Assembly (NCBI GenBank): GCA_019748195.1
Contig: JAIEPW010000018.1
Location: forward strand, 1 to 64,000
Length of the DNA stretch: 64,000 nucleotides
Direction of reading: 5' to 3'
Origin: Bryobacteraceae bacterium
GTDB lineage: Bacteria; Acidobacteriota; Terriglobia; Bryobacterales; Bryobacteraceae
Shown here: piece by piece, positions 9,601 through 18,352 of the stretch
Position numbering within the stretch: the first letter of the stretch is position 1
Layout of the letters: the number at the start of each line of letters is the position of its first letter
Notes under the pieces: generated by a model
Database searches by the model: none
What the model was told of the DNA's origin: nothing
What the model saw: the letters and a program-made list of their open reading frames with translations, nothing else
Translations under genes and position numbers: made by a program

Positions 9601-9871
9601 CCTTCCGGCCGGCGTGTTCCGCTTCGGCGATGTCGGGACGAATACGATGTTCTCCGATGGAGTCGTGAACGTGGATGCGACTCTGTTTAAGAACTTCACG
9701 GCTTTCAACGAGCGGCTGCGCATGCAGTTCCGGAGCGAGTTCTTCAACATCTTCAATCACGCCAACTTCGGGATTCCGGATCGCAATCTGGCGTCGGGAA
9801 CGTTCGGGCGTGTGTCGCAGACCTCGACGTTGAATCGGCAGATTCAGTTCGGGATGAAATTTATCTGGTAG
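6671..9871 (+). CDS. Oar-like TonB-dependent outer-membrane receptor with carboxypeptidase-regulatory domain
   Basis: A 1066-residue outer-membrane protein. Signal peptide at residues 1-21 (FRWLVCVLGLLFFSLPVYSQ), then a CarboxypepD_reg-like domain starting ATLRGTVTDQSGAVIAQAKV (about 22-105), a TonB plug (about 115-220, with ELPLNGREFWQLAQLSP and the plug motif FIMDGVDNNDQ), and a long beta-barrel ending in the aromatic residue of KFIW. This architecture is very expanded in Acidobacteriota, where such proteins are thought to take up large polymers or glycans. Start chosen at ATG 6671 because AGGAGG lies 6 nt upstream; 14 residues of upstream open frame are not part of it. It stands alone, without a SusD-like partner, which is normal for this phylum. 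Confidence 0.93.
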   Translation: MFRWLVCVLGLLFFSLPVYSQSATLRGTVTDQSGAVIAQAKVTLRSVAKGWIRTVTTNDQGDYVLTQIPPDTYNLAVESAGFVGEERQGLLMQVNQETRMDLSLKVGATQEKVVVQAEAPLVQSENATTGAVVEEQKIKELPLNGREFWQLAQLSPMVMTPTQNSSLGFRGGFNVAGSAELNNAFIMDGVDNNDQTTGQPTHRPSVDGIQEFKVLTGIYPAEFGRQSGGQIVITTKSGSNSLHGTAYYFHRNDNLDARNFFNPGALPELKRHQYGGSVGGPIFKNRTFYFGTYEALRLGEGVAQLRTVPTDRMWTGDLSELNKVIRDPRGGNFPNARIPSDRLDATSLRFRPFWPKPNLPGVLNNYAFVGTRTSDVDQFSGRVDHRFSERDSLYGSYQFSQRENVEPSNALCSNRGLPLFSCTEPERTQILSLVHIHSFTPGLLNEFRAGFNRIRTNRFQDDRELGDIVRQIGLPGLPSTDFENGGVPQVSVTGFATIGGPTNLPQGRHVTNYNIVNGTTWVKGRHTMKGGFDYKKYLFNSFFTQFGRGAFSFNGQFTGDGLADFLIGGLRQTQRQPGEPFNNIYNFSLGAYFQDDWQVSRKLTLNLGLRYDYNQPILERVDKNASYDPATGNIVVADGRLINTSGAQLTTVGRSSLGRQMWRPDRNNLAPRFGIAYRPFGDNNTVIRAGYGWFYNLIVSANGLSTMYRGLPFRRAETFINTTTNVIATWANPFPANVSGGGLNPQGMNADFKDAYVQQWTFGVQRQITRDMVLEVTYFGSKGTRLPLNFDINQPEPGPGSIAARRPFPQWGAVNWRESVGNSSFNALTTRLEHRFSRGLTFLASYTYSHSIDFGNQPAGSGDGESGILNPRNLRAERGHSEFDTRHRMITSFVYDLPMGKGRGLFGNASGLLQQLLGGWQTTGIFLAQTGRPFTIITANDISNTGNTANRPFLVGDPNEGDPRPERWFNTQAFSDRLPAGVFRFGDVGTNTMFSDGVVNVDATLFKNFTAFNERLRMQFRSEFFNIFNHANFGIPDRNLASGTFGRVSQTSTLNRQIQFGMKFIW

Positions 9872-9901
9872 ATCGCGCGCTGGGTTACGCGGCGAAGTCC
9901 C

Positions 9902-9922
9902 GGGGGCCGCTTCGGCGCCCCC
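9902..9922. other. GC-rich hairpin between convergent genes
   Basis: GGGGGC (9902-9907) pairs with GCCCCC (9917-9922) around a short loop containing TTCGG, in the 79-nt gap between the Oar-like gene and the deacylase gene. No T-run follows on either strand, so if it ends transcription it does so weakly. Confidence 0.3.
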
Positions 9923-9950
9923 ATGCGCCGCATGTCACGCGGGCGGGCTG

Positions 9951-11507
9951 TTAACGGGAGCGCAGAATGCGCCCGCCGAGGCGGTCCGTCAGCTTGCCTT
10001 GATCGACGGTAACGACGCCGTTCACCAGAACGAAGTCAAACCCCTCGCTGAACTGGTGCGGCTGCTGGAAAGTGCCTGTGTCCGCGACGCGGGCGGGGTC
10101 GAGCACGAGGAGGTCGGCGGCCATGCCCTCGCGGATGAGCCCGCGGTCGCGCAATCCGAAGGTGCGCGCGGGAAGCGAGGTCATGCGGCGGATGGCGTCT
10201 TCCAGGGTGAGGACGCCGCGATTGCGGACGTATTCGCCGAGCACGCGGGCGTTGGTTCCGTAGCTGCGGGGATGGGGCACGCCTACGCCGAACTCCTGGA
10301 TGCCGCCGTCGCTGGCGATGGCGGTCCAGGGGTAGCGCATGATGCGCTCCACGTCCTGCCCGCCCATGGAGTGGTAGATCATCTGCGCGCGGCCCATTTG
10401 CATCATGTCGAGGATGGTTTCAGCCTCGTTGTCGACGGTTTTGTCGCGGCCCATCAGCAGGTTAATTTCGGAAATGGTCTTACCTTCGAACTCCGGGCGA
10501 GGGCGGAAGCGGCCGACCAGGCAGAAAGAATAGTCGGGCTGCCCGAGGTCGGCGAGGAGCTTGAGCATGCCTTGCTTGATTTCGCTTCGCGTCTGCCTGT
10601 CGGCAAGGCGGGCGCGCACCTTGTCGTCGCCGTCGGCGAGGGCCCAACTGGGCAGGCGAATGCCGAGATTGGTGCTGGAGCGGTCATAGGGATACTGGTC
10701 GATCACTACGTCGACTCCCTCGCGGCGGTACTTCTCGATCAGGGCGAGCGATTGGTCGGAGGCGCCCCAGAGCCGGCGGTTGTCGATCTTGAAATGGGAT
10801 AACTGGACGCGCATGCCGGCTTCCCTGCCCACGCGCACGGCCTCGTTGATCGCGTCCGTGATCTTTTCGCCCTCGTCGCGCATGTGGCTGGCGTAGACGC
10901 CGCCGTGCGCGGAAGCAGCCTTGGCCAGCGCCACAACTTCATCGGGGTTGGAGTAAGTGCCGGGAATGTAGATCAGGCCGGTGGAGAATCCCACGGCGCC
11001 TTCGTTCATCGCTTTGTCCACCAGCGCCTGCATCCTGGCGATTTCATCCGGGGTCGCCAGGCGATTGGCGCGTCCCACCACTTCGGCGCGCAGGGTGTTG
11101 TGGCCGATGAGCGACGCGATGTTGAGGCCGATGCCGGCTTTCTCCAACCGCTGGAACCAGGCTGCGAGGTTGAGTTCCGAACTGCCGCAGTTGCCGGTGA
11201 TCACGGTGGTGACCCCGTCCATCAGGAAGTTGTCCCCGCGGGGCGTTTTCTCCACGCCGCCTTCGATGTGGGTGTGAACGTCGATGAATCCGGGCGCGAT
11301 GACGCGGCCGGCGGCATCGATGACGCGATCGGCGCTCTTGCCGATCAGCGCGCCGACGGCGGCGATACGGCCGTCCTTGACGCCGACATCGGCGCGGAAC
11401 CAGGGATTGCCGGAGCCGTCCACGACGCGCCCGTTCCGGATCACTAGGTCGAAGTCGGCGGCGGCCAGGGACGCGGCGAGCGTCAGGAGAAGAAGCGAAT
11501 TACGCAT
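9951..11507 (-). CDS. Secreted N-acyl-D-amino-acid deacylase (D-aminoacylase family amidohydrolase)
   Basis: A 518-residue amidohydrolase-superfamily enzyme that removes acyl groups from N-acyl-D-amino acids. Signal peptide at residues 1-17 (MRNSLLLLTLAASLAAA), so it probably acts in the periplasm. The metal-binding HTH is at residues 78-80 (FIDVHTH), and the family-specific ITGNCGSS follows near residue 108, where cysteine replaces a usual ligand in D-aminoacylases. A C-terminal beta-sandwich segment (GMAADLLVLDP) closes the fold. Last gene of the long minus-strand run. Start: a GTG at 11519 overlaps the accD stop (GTGA), but the ATG at 11507 gives the clean signal peptide; both are possible. 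Likely role: salvage of D-amino-acid conjugates from peptidoglycan or soil organic matter (inference). Confidence 0.9.
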   Translation of the reverse strand: MRNSLLLLTLAASLAAADFDLVIRNGRVVDGSGNPWFRADVGVKDGRIAAVGALIGKSADRVIDAAGRVIAPGFIDVHTHIEGGVEKTPRGDNFLMDGVTTVITGNCGSSELNLAAWFQRLEKAGIGLNIASLIGHNTLRAEVVGRANRLATPDEIARMQALVDKAMNEGAVGFSTGLIYIPGTYSNPDEVVALAKAASAHGGVYASHMRDEGEKITDAINEAVRVGREAGMRVQLSHFKIDNRRLWGASDQSLALIEKYRREGVDVVIDQYPYDRSSTNLGIRLPSWALADGDDKVRARLADRQTRSEIKQGMLKLLADLGQPDYSFCLVGRFRPRPEFEGKTISEINLLMGRDKTVDNEAETILDMMQMGRAQMIYHSMGGQDVERIMRYPWTAIASDGGIQEFGVGVPHPRSYGTNARVLGEYVRNRGVLTLEDAIRRMTSLPARTFGLRDRGLIREGMAADLLVLDPARVADTGTFQQPHQFSEGFDFVLVNGVVTVDQGKLTDRLGGRILRSR

Positions 11508-11515
11508 GGAGGAAC

Positions 11516-12364
11516 TCACCCCAGGAAGAATCGGAAGGACTCGGACAAGTACGATTTCATTTCGCTGCGCTTGACGACGGCGTCCAGGAAGCCGTGCTGC
11601 AGAAGGAATTCGCTGCGCTGGAATCCGGCGGGCAGTTTTTGGCGGATGGTCTGCTCGATGACCCGCGGTCCGGCAAAACCGATGAGCGCGCCCGGTTCGG
11701 CGATGTTGAGATCGCCCAGCATGGCGAAGCTGGCGGTAACGCCGCCGGTGGTGGGATCCGTAAGGACGCTGATGAAGGGCACCTTGGCCTCATCCAGGCG
11801 CATGAGGGCGGCGGAGATCTTGGCGAGCTGCATCAGGCTAATGGCGCCCTCCTGCATGCGCGCCCCGCCGGAAGCGGACACGATCACCAGCGGGACGCGC
11901 TTTTCGAGGGAACGTTCAATGGCGCGGGTGATTTTCTCGCCGACGACAGCGCCCATGGAGCCGCCGATAAACTTCAGCTCCATCGCGCAGATGTGGACGA
12001 ACCGGCCATCCAGCGCGCCGCCGGCCGAGATCAGAGCGTCGGACATGGCGGTATCGCGTTGCATGCCGGCAAGGCGGTCGCGATAGCTTTTGGAGTCAAC
12101 AAACGCCAACGGGTCAGTGGAGGACATTCCCGCGTCGTATTCCTCGTACTTGCCTTCGTCGAAGAGGATCGCCAGGCGGCCACGAGCGTCCAGCCGGAAG
12201 TGATGCCCGCACTTGGGGCATACCTGGTTGGTTTCCTCCAGGTTCTTCTTCCAGATGATCTGGCCGCAGCCGTCGCACTTCAGCCACAGACCTTCGGTGC
12301 GAACGCGATGTTCGCCCTCCTTGCCGGAATCGACCCCGGATTTCTGCCGACTGAACCAAGCCAT
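11516..12364 (-). CDS. accD: Acetyl-CoA carboxylase carboxyltransferase subunit beta
   Basis: A 282-residue AccD of normal length, catalysing with AccA the transfer of carboxyl from biotin to acetyl-CoA to make malonyl-CoA for fatty-acid synthesis. The N-terminal zinc ribbon is intact (Cys30, Cys33, Cys49, Cys52). The crotonase-fold carboxyltransferase motifs SASGGARMQEG and TDPTTGGVTASFAMLGD follow. It has its own TACAAT box 8 nt before the ATG, so it can be transcribed independently of the upstream rlmH (15-nt gap). Its TGA overlaps a possible GTG start of the deacylase. accA is not in the window. Confidence 0.97.
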   Translation of the reverse strand: MAWFSRQKSGVDSGKEGEHRVRTEGLWLKCDGCGQIIWKKNLEETNQVCPKCGHHFRLDARGRLAILFDEGKYEEYDAGMSSTDPLAFVDSKSYRDRLAGMQRDTAMSDALISAGGALDGRFVHICAMELKFIGGSMGAVVGEKITRAIERSLEKRVPLVIVSASGGARMQEGAISLMQLAKISAALMRLDEAKVPFISVLTDPTTGGVTASFAMLGDLNIAEPGALIGFAGPRVIEQTIRQKLPAGFQRSEFLLQHGFLDAVVKRSEMKSYLSESFRFFLG

Positions 12365-12372
12365 GAATTCTT

Positions 12373-12378
12373 ATTGTA
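12373..12378 (-). promoter_or_regulatory. -10 box, leaderless type, accD
   Basis: TACAAT on the minus strand, 8 nt before the accD ATG and lying at the end of rlmH. A CGGACA (four of six matches to TTGACA) sits 17 nt further upstream. Confidence 0.55.
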
Positions 12379-12379
12379 A

Positions 12380-12799
12380 CTATCGCGGGTAGGGGTGTCC
12401 GCGAAGGGTGGTAAACGCGCGATAGATCTGCTCGGCGAGCATGGCGCGCGCGAGCTCATGGGGGAAGGTCATCGCGGAGAGCGAAAGCAGCAGTCCGGCT
12501 TTGGGTTTCCATTCGGGGGGCAGGCCGTCATGACCGCCCAGGATGAAGACGATATCGCGGGCTTCCTGTTCCAGGCGGGAGATGAGGGCGATAAAACGTT
12601 GGGAATCGAGGGTGGACCCGGCGGGGTCCAGCAGGATCTTCTCCGCCGACGGATGCTTTGCGAAGGGGTCGAAGCGGCCGGGGTGGATTTCGCGCATTTC
12701 GACGGCGGCGTAGCGCGACGTCCGTTTCACGAATTCCTGGGCAATGGCGTTGGCATGGAGGTCGCGCGGCTTACCGATGAAGTAAACGTAGAGTTTCAC
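12380..12799 (-). CDS. rlmH: 23S rRNA (pseudouridine1915-N3)-methyltransferase RlmH
   Basis: A 139-residue SPOUT methyltransferase that methylates pseudouridine 1915 of 23S rRNA at N3, acting on the 70S ribosome. The SAM-binding trefoil-knot motif is seen as VFILGGHDGLPPEW, followed by LSLSAMTFPHELARAMLAEQIYRA and the C-terminal GHPYPR, all diagnostic. The start is GTG at 12799, which overlaps the TGA of the upstream hydrolase as GTGA and gives the family's usual length and N-terminus (MKLYVYFIGK). In many bacteria rlmH is linked to rsfS/ybeB; here it sits inside a run of acyl-CoA genes. Confidence 0.95.
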   Translation of the reverse strand: MKLYVYFIGKPRDLHANAIAQEFVKRTSRYAAVEMREIHPGRFDPFAKHPSAEKILLDPAGSTLDSQRFIALISRLEQEARDIVFILGGHDGLPPEWKPKAGLLLSLSAMTFPHELARAMLAEQIYRAFTTLRGHPYPR

Positions 12800-13644
12800 T
12801 TCGCGGCCAGCATCGCGGCGATGGCCTGCTTCACGGCGTTGTAGGCAGGTTTGGAGGGGACAATAAGCTCGAAATGCCCGGCTTCGGGGAGCTGGGTGAG
12901 GGTGACGTTGTCGCCGGACTTGCGGGCGGCGGCGCGGTATCGATCGCCCCACTTGGGGACGACGATCGAATCGCGTACGCCGTCCACCAGGTGCTGCGGA
13001 ACTCCCAACGGCAGCATTTCGAGGGGCGAGGTTTCGGCAAAGCGGCCGGAATCGCCTCCCACCAGGTCGATGATGGCGTTACCGCAGACCTTCTCCGCGG
13101 CGGCGGCTCGCAGATCCGGAACGCCGGCAAGGGAGACGACGCCCTTGGGGATCAGCGGGTCCGCCCGGTACAGGGGGGATTCCGGTTTCAGCTTGCCCCG
13201 CGCCGCGGCCCACAATGCCAGGTGCCCGCCGGCGGAGTGTCCGGCGATGGCCACCCGATTCAGATCGAGTGGGTGGCGCTTGGCCGTGGCGCGGAGGGAG
13301 TCGACCGCGGCGGCGACGTCGCGGAACGTATCGGGCCACCTGGAATCGCCGACGCGGCGATATTCGATGCTGTAGGTCGCGATCCCATCCCGCGCCAGCG
13401 CGAAGGCCAGCATCGCAATGTTGTCCAGGTTGATGGAGGACTGCCAGCAACCGCCGTGAATCAGAATCACGACCGGGTGTGGTCCGGCTCCAGCGGGAAG
13501 CCGCAGGTCCGCATACTGCAGCGGATGATTGCCGTACAGGATGCGGAAATCGGCCGCGGGCGGCGGCATGGCGCGGACATCATGGAAGGTCAACAGTTGC
13601 GCGGCCAGCGGGAGACCCGCGAGCAGGCCCGGTGCGAGTTTCAC
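12796..13644 (-). CDS. Secreted alpha/beta hydrolase (esterase/lipase, BD-FAE/COesterase-like)
   Basis: A 282-residue alpha/beta hydrolase. Start is GTG at 13644, overlapping the ligase TGA as GTGA; a signal-like segment (KLAPGLLAGLPLAAQLL) follows. The oxyanion-hole motif is VILIHGGCWQ, the nucleophile elbow GHSAGGHLALW, and the catalytic histidine is likely in LPEAGHFELI near the C-terminus. This HGG-type arrangement matches kynurenine-formamidase/carboxylesterase-like hydrolases that cleave small esters or amides. Being embedded in the acyl-CoA ligase/AMACR/MaoC run suggests it frees the acid that the ligase then activates; that link is inference. Confidence 0.9.
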   Translation of the reverse strand: MKLAPGLLAGLPLAAQLLTFHDVRAMPPPAADFRILYGNHPLQYADLRLPAGAGPHPVVILIHGGCWQSSINLDNIAMLAFALARDGIATYSIEYRRVGDSRWPDTFRDVAAAVDSLRATAKRHPLDLNRVAIAGHSAGGHLALWAAARGKLKPESPLYRADPLIPKGVVSLAGVPDLRAAAAEKVCGNAIIDLVGGDSGRFAETSPLEMLPLGVPQHLVDGVRDSIVVPKWGDRYRAAARKSGDNVTLTQLPEAGHFELIVPSKPAYNAVKQAIAAMLAAK

Positions 13645-15203
13645 GTGTGAGCTCCCCCGGCCAACTGACCGTACTTCTCGCGGAGCACGGTTTTTTGCAC
13701 CTTGCCGGTGCCGCCCTTGGGGAGGGTATCGAGAAACACGGCCGAGGAGGGGCACTTGAAGTGGGTCAGCCGCTCGCGGGACCAGGCGACGAGCTCGCTT
13801 TCGGAGAGCTGCATCCCGGGCCGGAGAGCGACGATCGCGCGGATGGTCTCGCCCCACTTGGGATGCGCGACGCCGATCACCGCCGCCTCCAGCACGGCGG
13901 GGTGTGACATCAGCATCGACTCGACTTCCGGGGAGTAGACGTTCTCGCCTCCGGACTTGATCATGTCCTTCTTGCGATCCAGGATGTAGACGAATCCTTC
14001 GGCATCGAAGGCGCCGATGTCGCCCGTGTGCATCCAGCCGCCGCGAAGCACCTCTTCGGAGATTTCCGGACGCTTCCAATAGCCCTTCATCACGGCCGCG
14101 CCGCGGACAATGATTTCGCCGCTGTGGCCCACGGGCACGTCGCGGTCGTGCTCGTCGACGATGCGCACTTCAACGCCGATGGCGGGCCGGCCTGCGGACT
14201 TGATGGGGGTAAACTTTTCGTCGAGGCGTTCCAGGCGGTGATCCTCGGGCTGCAGGCAGAGGAGCATGGGGCCGGCTTCCGTCATTCCGTAGCCCTGGCG
14301 GAAGCGCGCATGCGGGAATTTCTCCATCGCCTTTTGCAGTACAGGCAGGGGCATCGGCGATGCTCCATACAGCATGTTCTTCATACTGGAAAGATCGTAG
14401 CGATCCACCGCCGGATGGTTCACGACCATGTTCAGCATTGTGGGGACGAGCACGGTCTCCGTGACCCGATGCCGCTCCACGGCGGCGCAGAACGCCTCCG
14501 GGTCGAACGCGGGCAGGTAGGCGTGGGTGCAGCCGAGCATCGTCACGGAATGGATGGCGCCAGCGTCGGCCAGGTGAAACATCGGCGCGGCGTGCAGCCA
14601 GGTCCCGTCCGAAACCATCTGCGTGGACAGCGTGGAATGGACAGCGTGCGAGTAGCAATGGCGGTGGGTGAGCATGGCGCCCTTGGGACCGCCGGTGGTG
14701 CCGCTGGTGTAAAAGATGCCGACGACGTCCATTTCATCGGGTTCGGGAAACTCGCGCGGGTCCGTGGCGGAGACGCCGGCGTTCCAGTCCATCATTCCGG
14801 CGGGGTGCTCGCCCGTTCCGGCGAAGATCCAGTGGCGGACTCCGGGGCATCTGTCCTTCAGACCCGGCAGAAGCGGCGCAAAGCGATCATCCAGCACGAA
14901 GGCGGTGCTTTCCGAATCGTTGACGGCGAAGGCGAAGTCGTCCAGGTTCCAGCGGATGTTGAGCGGCACGATGATCGCGCCGCGGATCATGGTGGCATGG
15001 TAGAGCTCGAGATATTCGTGGGAGTTGAGCATCAGCGCCGCGACCCGGTCGCCGGAGTGGATGCCGACCTGATCCAGGAACGCGGCGGCGCGATGGGCGC
15101 GCTGAAAGTACGCCTCCCAGGTGATGGGACCGGTAGAGGTGACGGATGCGGCGCGGCGGCCGAAGAAGCGGTTCGCGCGGCGCAAGGTAAACATCAGGTT
15201 CAT
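13641..15203 (-). CDS. AMP-forming acyl-CoA synthetase (long-chain/aromatic acid CoA ligase family)
   Basis: A 520-residue adenylate-forming enzyme converting a carboxylic acid, ATP and CoA to acyl-CoA. The P-loop-like motif is YTSGTTGGPKG at residues 165-175, the A5 motif is QGYGMTEAG near residue 305, the hinge is ILDRKKDMIKSGGENVYSPEVE, and the C-terminal catalytic lysine lies in PKGGTGKVQK. The length and motifs fit the class I ligases for fatty or aryl acids. ATG at 15203 overlaps the TGA of the CaiB/AMACR gene (ATGA). With that gene and the MaoC hydratase it forms the activation, epimerisation and hydration steps expected of degradation of a methyl-branched or otherwise unusual acid. 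Exact substrate cannot be read. Confidence 0.93.
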   Translation of the reverse strand: MNLMFTLRRANRFFGRRAASVTSTGPITWEAYFQRAHRAAAFLDQVGIHSGDRVAALMLNSHEYLELYHATMIRGAIIVPLNIRWNLDDFAFAVNDSESTAFVLDDRFAPLLPGLKDRCPGVRHWIFAGTGEHPAGMMDWNAGVSATDPREFPEPDEMDVVGIFYTSGTTGGPKGAMLTHRHCYSHAVHSTLSTQMVSDGTWLHAAPMFHLADAGAIHSVTMLGCTHAYLPAFDPEAFCAAVERHRVTETVLVPTMLNMVVNHPAVDRYDLSSMKNMLYGASPMPLPVLQKAMEKFPHARFRQGYGMTEAGPMLLCLQPEDHRLERLDEKFTPIKSAGRPAIGVEVRIVDEHDRDVPVGHSGEIIVRGAAVMKGYWKRPEISEEVLRGGWMHTGDIGAFDAEGFVYILDRKKDMIKSGGENVYSPEVESMLMSHPAVLEAAVIGVAHPKWGETIRAIVALRPGMQLSESELVAWSRERLTHFKCPSSAVFLDTLPKGGTGKVQKTVLREKYGQLAGGAHT

Positions 15204-16327
15204 GCAATCGCCCCCTGCTGCCGGAGTTGCTCTACCTCGTCCGCGTCGAATCCGAACCGCAGAAGCACCTCATCCGTATTTTCGCCCAGCGCCGGAGGTC
15301 GGCCCGCGGGCTGGGCCGGGGTGGCGGAAAGGCGCGGGATCGCGCCGATTTCTCCGCGCTGGAAGTGTGGATCCGCGGCGGCCTCGGCGACGGTCCGAAC
15401 CGGCGTGACGCAACATTCCTTATCGCCGAGAAGCTGGAACCACTCTTCGGCGGTCTTCTCGCGAAACCGGGCGGCGAGCACTGCTTTCATCTCGCTTTGG
15501 CGCGGCTGGGGCTTCATCTGATCGTCGATCAGCTCCGGCACGCCGAGCTCGCGGCAGAGGGTGGCCCAGAACTTCGCTTCCAGAGCGCCGACGCTGATGT
15601 ACGTGCCTCCCGCCGCTTCGTAGACGCAGTAACAGGCAAGCCCGCCGCTGAGCGTTTCCGATCCGCGGCGGGGGACGGATCCGGTGGCCCGGTAGGCGGC
15701 CAGCGGGACGGTCAGCAGGGCGGCCGCGCCGTCGGTCATGGAGATGTCAACGCGCTGGCCCTGCCCGGTTCGCTGCCGCGCCTGCAGCGCCAGCAGCATT
15801 CCGATGACCGCCTGCATCGAACCGCCGGCAAGGTCGGCGATCTGGACGCCGGGCACAACCGGTGCGCCTTGCGCGGGTCCGATCAGGTCCAGGACGCCGG
15901 CCAGCGACAAGTAATTCAGGTCATGTCCCGCCAGCGCCGCGTAGGGCCCGTCCGGACCATAGCCGGTAAGCGAAACGTAGATCAGGGTGGGATACAGCGC
16001 CCGCAGCGTTTCCCAGCCGGCGCCGAGGCGATCCATGACGCCGGGCCGGAAGCCCTCCATCACGATGTCGGCATGGGCGGCCAGGCGCTGGAACGCCTGC
16101 TTGCCGCCAGGAGTTTTCAGATCCAGAGCGATACTGCGCTTGCCCCGGTTGGTGGCCGTGAAGGTGGGGTTTTCGCCTTTCGACAGCAATGTGCGAGCGT
16201 AGTCGCCCACGCCAGGCTGCTCGATCTTGATGACCTCGGCGCCGAACTGGCGCATCCAGCCGGTGGCGACCGCGCCCGGCAGCAGGCGCGTCAGGTCGAG
16301 AATGAGAATGCCGTCGAGGGCGGGCAT
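15200..16327 (-). CDS. CaiB/BaiF family protein, alpha-methylacyl-CoA racemase-like
   Basis: A 375-residue class III CoA-transferase-fold protein. The segment AGHDLNYLSLAG is the histidine-aspartate signature of alpha-methylacyl-CoA racemases (MCR/AMACR), and VQIADLAGGSMQAVIGML carries the conserved Asp of the family. Length matches MCR (about 360). It would invert the 2-methyl stereocentre of an acyl-CoA so that it can enter beta-oxidation. The start codon overlaps the MaoC stop by one base (TGATG) and its stop overlaps the ligase start (ATGA). A true CoA-transferase role is the alternative; the HD motif favours the racemase. Confidence 0.88.
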   Translation of the reverse strand: MPALDGILILDLTRLLPGAVATGWMRQFGAEVIKIEQPGVGDYARTLLSKGENPTFTATNRGKRSIALDLKTPGGKQAFQRLAAHADIVMEGFRPGVMDRLGAGWETLRALYPTLIYVSLTGYGPDGPYAALAGHDLNYLSLAGVLDLIGPAQGAPVVPGVQIADLAGGSMQAVIGMLLALQARQRTGQGQRVDISMTDGAAALLTVPLAAYRATGSVPRRGSETLSGGLACYCVYEAAGGTYISVGALEAKFWATLCRELGVPELIDDQMKPQPRQSEMKAVLAARFREKTAEEWFQLLGDKECCVTPVRTVAEAAADPHFQRGEIGAIPRLSATPAQPAGRPPALGENTDEVLLRFGFDADEVEQLRQQGAIA

Positions 16328-16758
16328 CAGGCGCGTGCCTTCACCAGTACCTTGTCTTCATACACGCAGACAACTTCACCGCGCTGATTCAGCACGGAGG
16401 TTTCCATAGTCACTACGCCACGCCCGGCGCCCTTGGGTTCCTTGCCGGTGACGCGCTTGTTGACCCGGATCGTGTCGCCGATGAAGGTGGGCTTGACGAA
16501 ACGCAGCCGGTCGATTCCATAGAAGGCGAGGATTTCATCCGTATCGCCCATCTGGATGGTGAGCCCGGTGGAGAGGGAGAAGATCAGCGCGCCGTGAGCG
16601 ATGCGGCGGCCGAACGGGCCGCTCCTGGCCCATTCCTCGCTCATGTGGAGCTCGTGGAAGTCGCCGGTTAACCCGGCGAAGTTGACGATATCGGCTTCGG
16701 TTACGGTCCGGGTCCGGGTGGTGAATGTGTGCCCTAGCTCATAATCTTCGAAGTACAT
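16327..16758 (-). CDS. MaoC-like (R)-hydratase
   Basis: A 143-residue single hotdog-fold enoyl-CoA hydratase 2. The hydratase-2 motif is seen as DIVNFAGLTGDFHELHMSEEWA, which holds the catalytic Asp and His (GDFHELH), followed by the GRRIAHG turn. First gene of the seven-gene minus-strand run. It is transcribed divergently from malate dehydrogenase, with an extended -10 in the 79-nt gap. Predicted to hydrate the enoyl-CoA made from the acid activated by the neighbouring ligase. Confidence 0.92.
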   Translation of the reverse strand: MYFEDYELGHTFTTRTRTVTEADIVNFAGLTGDFHELHMSEEWARSGPFGRRIAHGALIFSLSTGLTIQMGDTDEILAFYGIDRLRFVKPTFIGDTIRVNKRVTGKEPKGAGRGVVTMETSVLNQRGEVVCVYEDKVLVKARA

Positions 16759-16779
16759 GAATGCTCCGCGGGAAAGGTG

Positions 16780-16788
16780 AATATATCA
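16780..16788 (-). promoter_or_regulatory. Extended -10 promoter of the MaoC operon
   Basis: TGATATATT on the minus strand (extended -10, TGA plus TATATT), 21 nt before the ATG at 16758, leaving room for the GGAG seen 8 nt before that ATG. Confidence 0.5.
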
Positions 16789-16822
16789 GAAGAATCAGCC
16801 CGGCAGACGAGGGTTGTCACGC

Positions 16823-16828
16823 TATACT
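16823..16828 (+). promoter_or_regulatory. -10 box, leaderless type, mdh
   Basis: TATACT, 9 nt before the ATG at 16838. No -35 and no Shine-Dalgarno can be seen. Confidence 0.5.
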
Positions 16829-16837
16829 AGCCTTTCT

Positions 16838-17773
<936 letters not shown>

Positions 17774-17779
17774 TCCCGC

Positions 17780-18289
17780 ATGGCTCCCAAACCCGCGCCG
17801 GGGCGTCCGAAGGAACCGGAGACGCCCCGCATCGACCCCAAGTTCTGTAATTTCCGCCTGACCCTGGCGCAATCCCAGATTCACCGCTGGGGCATTTACG
17901 CGGCCGAGGATATTCCGAGGTCGCGAAAAATCATCGAGTACACCGGCGAGAGGATCAATCGCAAGGAAACCAAGAAGCGCTCCGAGGAGCGGGAGTTCAA
18001 CTACCTGTTCACGCTGAACAGCTACTGGACCGTGGATGGCAGCGTTGGCGGGTCCGGCGCGGAATTCATCAACCACAGTTGCGAGCCGAACTGCGAGGCG
18101 CGCATTCTGCGGGATCACATCCTCTACTTCGCCAAGCGCGACATCCGCGAGGGCGAGGAACTCACCGTGGATTACAACTTCGGCGAGGACGAGGAGATCA
18201 CCCTATGCAAATGCGGCGCGCCGGGCTGCCGCGGCACGATCAACCAGCGAAAGAAATCCAGGCACAAGGCTTCGCGGCACGCGGGTTAA
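17780..18289 (+). CDS. SET-domain lysine methyltransferase with post-SET zinc motif
   Basis: A 169-residue stand-alone SET-domain protein. It has the N-terminal turn HRWGIYAAEDIPRS (residues 35-48), the pseudoknot motif NHSCEPNC (98-105), EELTVDYNF (126-134) and a post-SET cysteine cluster CKCGAPGC (143-150) whose three cysteines would bind zinc with Cys101 or Cys105. These are the SAM- and lysine-binding features of histone-type protein lysine methyltransferases. The two termini are strongly basic, which could mediate nucleic-acid or ribosome contact. It begins 7 nt after mdh and is probably co-transcribed. The substrate in a bacterium is unknown; chromatin-like or ribosomal proteins are guesses. 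Confidence 0.92.
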   Translation: MAPKPAPGRPKEPETPRIDPKFCNFRLTLAQSQIHRWGIYAAEDIPRSRKIIEYTGERINRKETKKRSEEREFNYLFTLNSYWTVDGSVGGSGAEFINHSCEPNCEARILRDHILYFAKRDIREGEELTVDYNFGEDEEITLCKCGAPGCRGTINQRKKSRHKASRHAG

Positions 18290-18352
18290 CTGCTCCCGCG
18301 TCCGCAACCTCCGGCCCTTCCTCCGCATCCAAAGGGATAGAGGAAAACGGAT

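Noticed and set aside
9902-9922. Bidirectional terminator between the receptor and deacylase genes
   Set aside because: Stem is strong but there is no T-run on either strand, so only a hairpin is reported.
14028-15521. 497-codon + strand frame antisense to the acyl-CoA ligase
   Set aside because: No recognisable motif and composition typical of a reverse-complement shadow.
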